Assembly: GCA_018818885.1 (NCBI GenBank)
Contig: JAHIRB010000041.1
Coordinates: 1-55,360 of the forward strand
Reading direction: 5' to 3'
Origin: Patescibacteria group bacterium
Lineage (GTDB): Bacteria; Patescibacteriota; Patescibacteriia; Buchananbacterales; SURF-54
DNA length: 55,360 nucleotides
Below the pieces are notes generated by a model, which saw only the letters and a list, made by a program, of their open reading frames with translations, was not told where the DNA came from and searched no databases. This document shows, one piece after another, positions 6,674-13,966 of this stretch. Position 1 is the stretch's first letter; each line of letters starts with the position of its first letter. The position numbers were made by a program, and so were the translations under genes.

Positions 6674-7639
6674 ATGAAGGAAATAATATTATCCGGTATT
6701 CAGCCAAGTGGAAAACTACATATTGGAAATTACTTGGGCTCATTGCGCAATTTTGTTGAGTTACAAAAACAGCATGAGTGCTACTTTTTTATTGCTGATT
6801 ATCATTCTATATCAGAAGATTACGACCCAAAACAAAAACAAGCCCAAGTTATTGAATTGACAAGAGACTATTTAGCCGCTGGACTTGACCCAAAAAAATG
6901 CACAATATTTGCTCAATCTCACCTATCCCAGCACACAGAACTTGCATGGATTTTTAACTGTGTGACTCCTATATCATATCTGGAGAGGATGACGCAGTAC
7001 AAAGACAAAGCTTCCAGACAAAAGCATAATATTAATATGGGGCTATTTGACTACCCGGTTCTTCAAGCGGCAGATATTTTAATGTACAAAGCCACTGCTG
7101 TGCCTGTTGGCATTGATCAAGATCAACATGTAGAATTGACAAGACAAATAGCACGATTTTTTAATAAACGTTTTGGCAATACTTTTACTGAACCTAAAAC
7201 CCTACATACCGACACGCCTAAGGTAATGAGTTTACTAGAACCGGAAAAAAAAATGTCTAAAAGTTTAGGCGATAACCATTGCATATATATTGATGACGAA
7301 CCAGAAGCGATAAAATCAAAGCTAGCAAAAGCTGTTACAGACACTGGTGACGGCAAGGGCGTGGGTGCACAAAATTTACTTGATTTAATTAAAATATTTA
7401 GTGATAAAAAGATTCATGATAAATTTGTAAATGATAGCAATGCTGGTAACTTAAAATATTCGGAACTTAAAGCACAACTAGCTACAGACATTGCTGAATA
7501 TTTTGCTGATTTTAGAAAAAAGAAAAAAGAAATTTCTAATAATGACGTAAAAAAAATACTGAGTGATGGTGCAACAAAAGCTAGTAAAGTAGCAACCCAG
7601 ACATTAGACGAGGTTAGAAAAAAAATTGGCATACGATAG
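6674..7639 (+). CDS. trpS: Tryptophanyl-tRNA synthetase
   Basis: Class I aminoacyl-tRNA synthetase that attaches tryptophan to tRNA-Trp. The 321-residue length is normal for the compact bacterial form. The ATP-binding HIGN signature is at residues 16-19 in SGKLHIGNYLGSL, and the KMSKS loop is exact at residues 193-197. Conserved stretches such as PVGIDQDQHVELTR and the DYPVLQAADILMY helix match TrpRS. The start is ATG 6674 with no useful SD, as expected for a leaderless message. The next gene starts 1 nt after the stop and is probably co-transcribed. Confidence 0.96.
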   Translation: MKEIILSGIQPSGKLHIGNYLGSLRNFVELQKQHECYFFIADYHSISEDYDPKQKQAQVIELTRDYLAAGLDPKKCTIFAQSHLSQHTELAWIFNCVTPISYLERMTQYKDKASRQKHNINMGLFDYPVLQAADILMYKATAVPVGIDQDQHVELTRQIARFFNKRFGNTFTEPKTLHTDTPKVMSLLEPEKKMSKSLGDNHCIYIDDEPEAIKSKLAKAVTDTGDGKGVGAQNLLDLIKIFSDKKIHDKFVNDSNAGNLKYSELKAQLATDIAEYFADFRKKKKEISNNDVKKILSDGATKASKVATQTLDEVRKKIGIR

Positions 7640-7640
7640 T

Positions 7641-8180
7641 ATGTTTATTTATTACCTAGCTGTAGTGTTATCACTTATCGCAATTGTTGTAAGTTTAGTT
7701 TTTACTTTTTTTGTTTTATGGTCGATAATTACATTATTTTATACACGTGTCCCTTGGGCACCTACGCCAAAAGATACTATAGATAGAGTAATTAATGAAC
7801 TAGGTATTAAGCCCGGGCAAAAAGTATACGACCTCGGTTGCGGCGATGCAAGGGTGTTAATCAAAGCTGATAAAACAAGTGCAGAAACTATAGGTTATGA
7901 ACTATCATTAAGCACTTATCTAAGAGCAAAATTGAGAATCTGGCTAAGCGGAGCAAAAACTAAAATTTATAGAAAAAATTTTTTAAAAGTTGACCTTTCT
8001 GATGCTGATATAATCTTTTGTTTCTTAGTTACGAAAGTAATGCCTAAAGTTGCTGTCAAATTAAAGGAAAATTTAAAACATGGTACAATTGTCGTGTCTT
8101 ACGCATTCGATTTTCCTGATTGGAAACCATACAAAATTTTAGATACCAAACCTTCAAAAACCTATTTTTATCAAATTTAA
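7641..8180 (+). CDS. Membrane-anchored SAM-dependent methyltransferase
   Basis: Likely a class I methyltransferase tethered to the membrane; the substrate is unknown. The 179 residues begin with one hydrophobic helix (about 4-30). The Rossmann core follows, with motif I VYDLGCGDAR at residues 62-71, an acidic end of strand 2 (IGYELS) and a motif IV-like DADIIFCFL. The ATG at 7641 is used; an in-frame TTG at 7626 would overlap trpS. CPR genomes carry many such short anchored methyltransferases. The close spacing to trpS reflects co-transcription and does not by itself imply a link to tRNA-Trp. Confidence 0.75.
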   Translation: MFIYYLAVVLSLIAIVVSLVFTFFVLWSIITLFYTRVPWAPTPKDTIDRVINELGIKPGQKVYDLGCGDARVLIKADKTSAETIGYELSLSTYLRAKLRIWLSGAKTKIYRKNFLKVDLSDADIIFCFLVTKVMPKVAVKLKENLKHGTIVVSYAFDFPDWKPYKILDTKPSKTYFYQI

Positions 8181-8228
8181 AAAATATTTTAATATAATTA
8201 AATATAATCTAATAAATAATACCAATTG

Positions 8229-8252
8229 ACTTGTACCTTGTTACTTGACATT
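8229..8252. repeat. ACTTG/TACCTTG spacer repeat, short copy
   Basis: The words GACTTGTACCTTG and TTACTTGACA sit just before the glutamate dehydrogenase start. They belong to the family seen at 26577, 28600, 30466, 33445 and 55069. Confidence 0.5.
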
Positions 8253-8260
8253 TGAAACCT

Positions 8261-9526
8261 ATGAACCCATTCCAAAATGCACAAAAACAATTAAAAACAG
8301 CAGCTACAATTTTAAATTTAGATTCTGATGTTTTAGAAATTCTAAAGAAACCAAAGAGAATTCTGCAAGCATCTATCCCTGTTAAAATGGATGACGGATC
8401 ATTAAAGGTTTTTGAAGGTTATCGTGTTCAATACAACGATGCTCGTGGTCCGTTCAAAGGTGGTATTAGATTCCATCCACAAGTAAATCTTGCGGAAGTT
8501 AAAGCATTAGCTTTTTGGATGGCAGTAAAATGCGCTACCGTGGGCATTCCTATGGGAGGTGGCAAAGGCGGAGTGATTGTAAAACCTCAAGTACTTTCTA
8601 CTGGTGAACTTGAACGACTTTCTAGAGGTTACATTAATGCTTTTGTAAATTTTATCGGTCCAAAAGTTGATATTCCCGCACCTGATGTTTATACTACACC
8701 CCAAATCATGGCTTGGATGATGGACGAATATTCAAAAATTAAAGGCAAAAATACTCCAGGAGTAATTACTGGCAAACCTCTGAATGTTGGTGGTTCACTG
8801 GGCAGAGATACTGCTACAGCTCAAGGTGGATTTTATGTCTTAGATGAACTAGTTAAAAAATTAAAATTAAATCCAAAAAACACCAAAGTAATAATTCAAG
8901 GTTTTGGTAACGCGGGATCTAACATGGCTGATATCATGTTTCACGCTGGTTACAAAATCATTGGTTATTCCGATTCTAAAACTGCAATACTTGATATAAA
9001 GGGCAAAGGTTTTGATTCACATACCATTGAAAAGATTAAAAAGAAAAAAGGCTATGTTGATATTTGCGATTGTCACAAAATTAAGTGTTCTTGCAAAGAC
9101 CACAAACACATGACAAACGAACAACTACTTCAGCAAAAATGCGACATTTTGGTATTGGCAGCTTTAGAAAACGTAGTAACACAAAACAATGCTGGCAAGC
9201 TAAAAACTAAAATCATAGTAGAACTAGCTAATGGCCCAACTACACCAGAAGCTGATGTAAAATTATATAAAAAAGGTATCCATGTTTTACCAGATGTTTT
9301 AGCTAATGCTGGCGGTGTAACTGTTTCATATTTTGAATGGGTACAAAACTTGCAAAACAATTACTGGACAAAAAAAGAAGTCTTTACTAAACTTCAAAAA
9401 ATAATGATTGAATCATTCAACAGTGTTTGGGAACTCTCCCAAAAGCATAAAGTTGATCTAAGAACAGCAAGCTTTTTGTTAGCAGTTGACCGAATCGCTG
9501 ATGCTATCAAACAACGCGGGATATAA
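8261..9526 (+). CDS. gdhA: Glutamate dehydrogenase (Glu/Leu/Phe/Val family)
   Basis: Catalyses the reversible NAD(P)-linked conversion of glutamate to 2-oxoglutarate and ammonia. The 421 residues include GPFKGGIRFHP, PMGGGKGG (catalytic Lys region), APDVYT and the cofactor loop GFGNAGS. The start is ATG 8261, fitting the family N-terminus MNPF; a TTG three codons earlier is less likely. The cofactor domain carries an insert at residues 269-283 with four Cys and three His (CDCH, CSC, DHKH) where family members usually have a short loop; it could bind a metal. A bidirectional terminator separates it from murI. Confidence 0.92.
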   Translation: MNPFQNAQKQLKTAATILNLDSDVLEILKKPKRILQASIPVKMDDGSLKVFEGYRVQYNDARGPFKGGIRFHPQVNLAEVKALAFWMAVKCATVGIPMGGGKGGVIVKPQVLSTGELERLSRGYINAFVNFIGPKVDIPAPDVYTTPQIMAWMMDEYSKIKGKNTPGVITGKPLNVGGSLGRDTATAQGGFYVLDELVKKLKLNPKNTKVIIQGFGNAGSNMADIMFHAGYKIIGYSDSKTAILDIKGKGFDSHTIEKIKKKKGYVDICDCHKIKCSCKDHKHMTNEQLLQQKCDILVLAALENVVTQNNAGKLKTKIIVELANGPTTPEADVKLYKKGIHVLPDVLANAGGVTVSYFEWVQNLQNNYWTKKEVFTKLQKIMIESFNSVWELSQKHKVDLRTASFLLAVDRIADAIKQRGI

Positions 9527-9546
9527 ATCAATTAAAATTACATTTA

Positions 9547-9573
9547 GTAGGTCGGGGCCAGGCCCCGACCTAC
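9547..9573. terminator. Bidirectional terminator between gdhA and murI
   Basis: GTAGGTCGGGGCC (9547-9559) is the exact inverse of GGCCCCGACCTAC (9561-9573). ATTTTAT follows on the plus strand and AAATG on the left side, so it works best for gdhA. Confidence 0.8.
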
Positions 9574-9592
9574 ATTTTATATTATATTTAAT

Positions 9593-10399
9593 TTATTCTA
9601 AATCAATCTTTTCTAGTTTGATCTTTTGTCCAAGCCAATTCTGCGCATTTTCCTTAAACCTATCGGTTGAATCAGTAACTATATATCTATGTTCTTTTCC
9701 TTTGACAAGTTTTGATTCAATCTCTGTATGTCTATTTAGATAATCTTTTAAAGATTCTGCAACAATCGCTGATGTATCTAAAACATTGCACGATTTTCCC
9801 ATTATAGACTTTATCTTTTTCTGTAGTATAGGATAATGAGTACACCCCATAATTAAAGTATCGACTTTCTTCAATTTAAGTGGTCTTAAATAATTTCTAA
9901 GTATCATTTTTGTCTCACGTCGATTTTGCATGCCTTCTTCTACTATAGGAACAAGTAATGGACATGCTGCTTGGCTAACAATAACATCTTGCTTTTGATT
10001 TTTTAGTTCTTTGATATAACTTTCTGAACTGATTGTTCCGCGGGTACCAATTACTCCAACTCGACCAAAACGGCTTACCTTTGCTGCCTCTTCTACCACC
10101 GGCCGAATTACACCAAGCACTCGCCTGTCCGGATAATTCTTAGGCAGCCATTCCTGCTGTATTTTCCTTAAAGCTTCTGACGATGCTGTATTACATGCGA
10201 TAATGACTAGCTGACAACCTTGCTTAAATAAATAATCAACAGCTTGTACTGTAAATTTGTATATCAAAGCCTGTGAACGGTTACCGTAAGGTAACCGCGC
10301 AGTATCGCCTAAATATAATATTTGATAGTCTGGAAGTGTCTTTAATACTTCCTTAACTACAGTTAACCCACCAATTCCTGAATCAAAAATTCCTATCAT
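9593..10399 (-). CDS. murI: Glutamate racemase
   Basis: Makes D-glutamate for peptidoglycan precursors in the cytoplasm. The 268 residues begin with the family signature MIGIFDSGIGGLTV. The two catalytic cysteines are visible at residue 69 (IACNTASS) and residue 186 (MGCTHYP), and the substrate motif GDTARLPYG is present. The start is ATG 10399: upstream in-frame codons would overlap the phosphomutase gene, and the family starts exactly here. It lies 10 nt downstream of the phosphomutase gene on the same strand, so the two are probably co-transcribed in cell-envelope sugar and wall synthesis. Confidence 0.95.
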   Translation of the reverse strand: MIGIFDSGIGGLTVVKEVLKTLPDYQILYLGDTARLPYGNRSQALIYKFTVQAVDYLFKQGCQLVIIACNTASSEALRKIQQEWLPKNYPDRRVLGVIRPVVEEAAKVSRFGRVGVIGTRGTISSESYIKELKNQKQDVIVSQAACPLLVPIVEEGMQNRRETKMILRNYLRPLKLKKVDTLIMGCTHYPILQKKIKSIMGKSCNVLDTSAIVAESLKDYLNRHTEIESKLVKGKEHRYIVTDSTDRFKENAQNWLGQKIKLEKIDLE

Positions 10400-10409
10400 A
10401 AATTTAATT

Positions 10410-11804
10410 TTATCCGCTCTTCCATTCCTTTCCAATTTCTGGGTGTTTATCTAAATAACCTTTTAAAATTTCTTTTAATTCTTCCATCCTTTCTTGTGTT
10501 TTAGCTTCAACACATAATGTCATTACAGGCATGTTTGAAGATGCCCTAACTAAAAACCATCCATCATCAAATTGTACGCGTGCGCCATTAATATCAATAA
10601 CCTTATCTCCGTAGACTTTTTTCAATTCCTCAACAAGTTTTTCGATAATTTCATACTTAATTTCATCTGCACAATCAACATGGATAGTTGGAGTTTTTAT
10701 GTATTGTGGAGTATTTAACATAATTTCTGAAAAAGGCTTCTCTTGAGTGGTTAGATATTCTAGAATTTTTAATGAGGCAAAAACAGCATCATCATAATCA
10801 TAATAGCCATAACGATAAAAAATGTGGCCACTACCCTCACCTCCCAAAACTGCATCCACCTCTTTACTTTTTTGTTTAATATACGAATGGCCAGTCTTCC
10901 ACATAACAGGTTTTCCGCCATGTGCTTTGATGTCTTCTATTAGTGCCTGAGATGCTTTCACATCAAAAACGACTGATGAACCAGGCTTTGCTTTTAACGC
11001 TAAGCGAGCTAATAGAATCATAGCATTGTCTGGAAATACTACCTGGCCTTTTTCATCACATAAACCAATTCTATCTCCATCGCCATCATAGCCTAAACCA
11101 ATATCAGCTTTTTCTTTAAGCACTGTTTTTGCTAAAATCTCTTGTGACTCCACTAAAGTAGGGTTTGGTTCGTGATTGGGAAAATTAAAATCAATATCAC
11201 AAAACTTCTCAACTACTTCACAACCAGCTTCTCTTAAAACTTGAGGTACAATTTCACCAGCAGTACCATTACCGCAGTCAACTACTACTTTTATTTTTTT
11301 CTTCAAATTTATTTTAGGTAAAATATAATTTTTGTAATCATCATTGATGCCTTCATATTTTTTTAATTCACCCTCTCCAGAAACAAAATCATCCTCTAAT
11401 ACAATTTTATACATTTCCTGTATATCATCAGGTAGCAAAGTAGTAGAAAAATCATAACCTAACTTAAAACCACTCCACCCATTAGGATTATGGGATGCCG
11501 TGATCATTGCTCCACCCTTAAATTTAAAGTGGTATTGAGCAAAATATAAAACTGGTGAAATAACCATTCCAACATCTGTAATGTTGGCCCCAGAAGCTAA
11601 CATTCCCTTAACAATTGCATCTTTTAAACGTTCAGAATATTCACGCGCATCGTATCCAACGACTACGTCTTTTACACTTCGCCTATTTAAAAAACTAGCA
11701 AATGCCTTGCCAATAATCTCTGCAGATGCTTCATTTATTTCTTTATCATTAACACGTCCACGAATATCATATTCACGAAACATGGTCTTTTCTAATTGTG
11801 CCAT
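10410..11804 (-). CDS. manB: Phosphomannomutase/phosphoglucomutase
   Basis: Alpha-D-phosphohexomutase that interconverts mannose or glucose 6- and 1-phosphates for nucleotide-sugar synthesis. At 464 residues it has all four domains of the family. The active-site phosphoserine loop ITASHNPNG has Ser104, the Mg2+ loop is GYDGDGDRIG, the sugar-binding loop is GGEGSGH, and the C-terminal phosphate loop RASSNMP is present. The family start MFREYDIRGR occurs at residue 8; the upstream ATG at 11804 gives seven extra residues and is kept. Which sugar is preferred cannot be told from sequence. It is followed closely by murI. Confidence 0.9.
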   Translation of the reverse strand: MAQLEKTMFREYDIRGRVNDKEINEASAEIIGKAFASFLNRRSVKDVVVGYDAREYSERLKDAIVKGMLASGANITDVGMVISPVLYFAQYHFKFKGGAMITASHNPNGWSGFKLGYDFSTTLLPDDIQEMYKIVLEDDFVSGEGELKKYEGINDDYKNYILPKINLKKKIKVVVDCGNGTAGEIVPQVLREAGCEVVEKFCDIDFNFPNHEPNPTLVESQEILAKTVLKEKADIGLGYDGDGDRIGLCDEKGQVVFPDNAMILLARLALKAKPGSSVVFDVKASQALIEDIKAHGGKPVMWKTGHSYIKQKSKEVDAVLGGEGSGHIFYRYGYYDYDDAVFASLKILEYLTTQEKPFSEIMLNTPQYIKTPTIHVDCADEIKYEIIEKLVEELKKVYGDKVIDINGARVQFDDGWFLVRASSNMPVMTLCVEAKTQERMEELKEILKGYLDKHPEIGKEWKSG

Positions 11805-11831
11805 AATAATTCTTTAATATTTAATTTAGAT

Positions 11832-11866
11832 AAAGTAGATCAGGAACATTCTCCCTGACCTACTTT
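11832..11866. terminator. Terminator between the bactofilin-like gene and the phosphomutase gene
   Basis: AAAGTAG-a-TCAGG (11832-11844) pairs with CCTGA-c-CTACTTT (11854-11866). It is downstream of the minus-strand membrane gene and 28 nt before the phosphomutase start. Confidence 0.65.
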
Positions 11867-11883
11867 TAATTTTATATTATTCT

Positions 11884-13032
11884 TTACCGTAACTCAGATA
11901 ATATTGATTTTTTTACTTCAAGCAGTGCTCCCATAGCCCACATAACAGCTAATATAGCTAGTATCCAACCAATTATTGGAATACTAAATACAATATCACA
12001 AATAACTAAACCTAAGATCATTGGCCAAATCATTGTTTTTTTGTATTTGCCCTTGGTTAACCAATTTACTAACAATAGACCAACTGTAACTCCAACAAAA
12101 ATTCCAGAAAGGTAGATCGCTATAAAATACATTGGAATTAAGATCATTCCCAGCGGAATACCGATTATAGTAATTATTAGCAATAATATGACAATTGGCG
12201 TCAAAATAAGATAGATCAAACCCCAACCCAAACTTCGTCCTGGTGCTTTTGTCATTTGAACACTTACTTGAGTAACTACCTTTGGCGCTAAACTAATCAA
12301 AACTAAACCTACAATAAACATTCCAAACAATGATACTAATTTACCAAAAAAGTATATTGCACCAAATGCAGGGGCAGCTTTTACTCTAGCTGATGTTACT
12401 GTTTTGTGTTTTGTTTCGCCAGCAACTTCTACATTCTCATTTATATCTACTTGGTCTAAAGTTGCCGCTAAATAATTAAAATCACCACCTACTTTAGTTC
12501 CAGATCTCAAAGTAGCATAACCATCAGCACCTAAATTTATATCAAGGTCTTTTCCAACTTCATTTGTAAATATGATATTGCCACCAGCAATATTTATATT
12601 ACCATTTACTTTTCCATTTACTACCACGTTTCCACCAGCTGCAATCAAATCCCAACCTACCTCTGCGCTGTCTGAAAGTTCTAGTGTTCCGCCAGCTGCA
12701 TTTACGTTTCTTTCTACATAGCCAGAAATTACTACATCACCACCAGCTACACGCACACTCCCCATAACATCTCCTTTAACTTTTATATTTCCGCCTATGA
12801 CAAAAACATCACCAGCAACAGGGCCAGAAATAGTAATTGTTCCACCAAGCACAATAACGTCGCCATTAACTGCACCGTCAATAGTGGCTGTACCAACTGT
12901 TTTAATTAAATTTCCATCGAGCACTTCGTCTTCTGCTAAATAAAAATTGTCGTCTGCTGCAGAATAGGCAAAAGTAAATAACGGTAAGCCCAATAGTAGC
13001 ATCACGATTGCAAGAATCTTTAATTTTTTCAT
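11884..13032 (-). CDS. Bactofilin-like beta-helical exported protein with C-terminal membrane segments
   Basis: Probably a membrane-bound envelope protein. The 382 residues start with a signal peptide (about 1-22). About ten short repeats with a hydrophobic/Gly pattern such as GDVIVLGG, GDVFVIGG and GSVRVAGG (about 50-190) follow, typical of polymer-forming bactofilin-type beta-helices. The C-terminal half (about 225-370) has four or five membrane helices. It therefore differs from soluble cytoskeletal bactofilins and would place the helix on the outside. No SD is seen. It ends at a terminator. Confidence 0.75.
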   Translation of the reverse strand: MKKLKILAIVMLLLGLPLFTFAYSAADDNFYLAEDEVLDGNLIKTVGTATIDGAVNGDVIVLGGTITISGPVAGDVFVIGGNIKVKGDVMGSVRVAGGDVVISGYVERNVNAAGGTLELSDSAEVGWDLIAAGGNVVVNGKVNGNINIAGGNIIFTNEVGKDLDINLGADGYATLRSGTKVGGDFNYLAATLDQVDINENVEVAGETKHKTVTSARVKAAPAFGAIYFFGKLVSLFGMFIVGLVLISLAPKVVTQVSVQMTKAPGRSLGWGLIYLILTPIVILLLIITIIGIPLGMILIPMYFIAIYLSGIFVGVTVGLLLVNWLTKGKYKKTMIWPMILGLVICDIVFSIPIIGWILAILAVMWAMGALLEVKKSILSELR

Positions 13033-13103
13033 ATTATTTTTAATTAACTTATTACAGACTTCTCCTATACCCTTATTATAATCAATAAAAGCTTGGAGAA
13101 GGT

Positions 13104-13155
13104 GACCCGTAGATTCCGTGTTTTCACCTCTTAAAATTAAGGAATTATACGGGTC
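13104..13155. repeat. Inverted repeat upstream of the bactofilin-like gene
   Basis: GACCCGTA (13104-13111) is an exact inverse of TACGGGTC (13148-13155), with TTCC/GGAA pairing inside. It lies between two minus-strand genes and may terminate transcripts from the methyltransferase gene at 13189-13824. Confidence 0.5.
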
Positions 13156-13188
13156 GGATGAGGGTTAATATTTATCGAATATATTATA

Positions 13189-13824
13189 TCAATATTTTGC
13201 GATTATTACAAGATTTCTTTTGTTTTTTTGGCTTTTGACTATGGTAAGTCCTGCCTCTTTAATTAAATCATCTAGCTCTTTCTTACCAAAATTATGGTAA
13301 TACCGCATAACTTTTTCCTTTTTAATTCTCCAAGGAATATAATAATCACCTTTTTCAAGTTCTGTTGCTTTTTGTTTGTGCTGATAATCATCCAAATTCC
13401 AATTAGTCATTAGTAGCATGCCACCTTCTTTGAGTAATTTTTTAATGTTTTTAAGTATTTTTAATCTTAATGATTTTGATGGTATGTGATGTAAGATTGC
13501 GATCACTAAAATTTTATCAAAACTTTTTTTTGGAAGATCCAGTTTTGTGATATCTTGATTTATGAATTTATAATTTGGATACAATCCTTGAGCATTTTTG
13601 ATTAATGATGTACAATTATCTAGTCCTACATAGTTTATTTTCTTATTTTTTAGTAATGGAACTATACGCCCCTGACCGCATCCCAAATCTAAAACAGTAT
13701 CATTGTTCTTGATATATTTGATAAGTGATTTTTCTTCAGACCAGATCTTTTGTCTGACACGCGCGATGGCTGTGTAGTCTGCCTTGACTTTGTTGAGTAT
13801 TTGTGTGATTTTATTTTGATCCAT
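13189..13824 (-). CDS. Trm9/ALKBH8-like SAM-dependent methyltransferase
   Basis: A 211-residue class I methyltransferase. Motif I is VLDLGCGQGR (residues 44-53), followed by YVGLDNC and the motif IV region ILVIAILHHIPS. The LHHIPS element, the GGMLLMTNWN strand and the C-terminal RYYHNFGKKELDDLI resemble the Trm9/ALKBH8 methyltransferases, which methylate the cm5U34 made by Elongator in eukaryotic tRNA. The gene is divergent from an Elp3 homologue, so a joint role in wobble-uridine modification is a reasonable inference. Function as a tRNA methyltransferase is not proven; generic methyltransferases share part of this pattern. Confidence 0.7.
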   Translation of the reverse strand: MDQNKITQILNKVKADYTAIARVRQKIWSEEKSLIKYIKNNDTVLDLGCGQGRIVPLLKNKKINYVGLDNCTSLIKNAQGLYPNYKFINQDITKLDLPKKSFDKILVIAILHHIPSKSLRLKILKNIKKLLKEGGMLLMTNWNLDDYQHKQKATELEKGDYYIPWRIKKEKVMRYYHNFGKKELDDLIKEAGLTIVKSQKNKRNLVIIAKY

Positions 13825-13850
13825 AATTTATCTTGTGATTAAGCGATGAA

Positions 13851-13920
13851 AGTAAAGTTTCTTATTGCGATAAAGCAATACAGTTAACTTTATCGCTCCA
13901 TCGCTCTATTGCTTAAACGT
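13851..13920. repeat. AGCGATA/TATCGCT spacer repeat, copy 2
   Basis: AAGCGATGAAAGT, GCGATAAAGC, ACTTTATCGC and CCATCGCTC words form an imperfect palindrome between the divergent Trm9-like and elp3 genes. ATTAACC/ATATTAAC words follow at 13920-13945. No convincing promoter box is seen in the 142-nt divergent region. Confidence 0.6.
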
Positions 13921-13966
13921 ATTAACCATATTAACAGTATTTACCTTATAACATTACGTAATAACC

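Noticed and set aside
5344-7639. T-box as direct regulator of trpS with specifier UGG
   Set aside because: No TGG stands in the expected specifier position, several terminators and an opposing gene intervene, and trpS has its own promoter.
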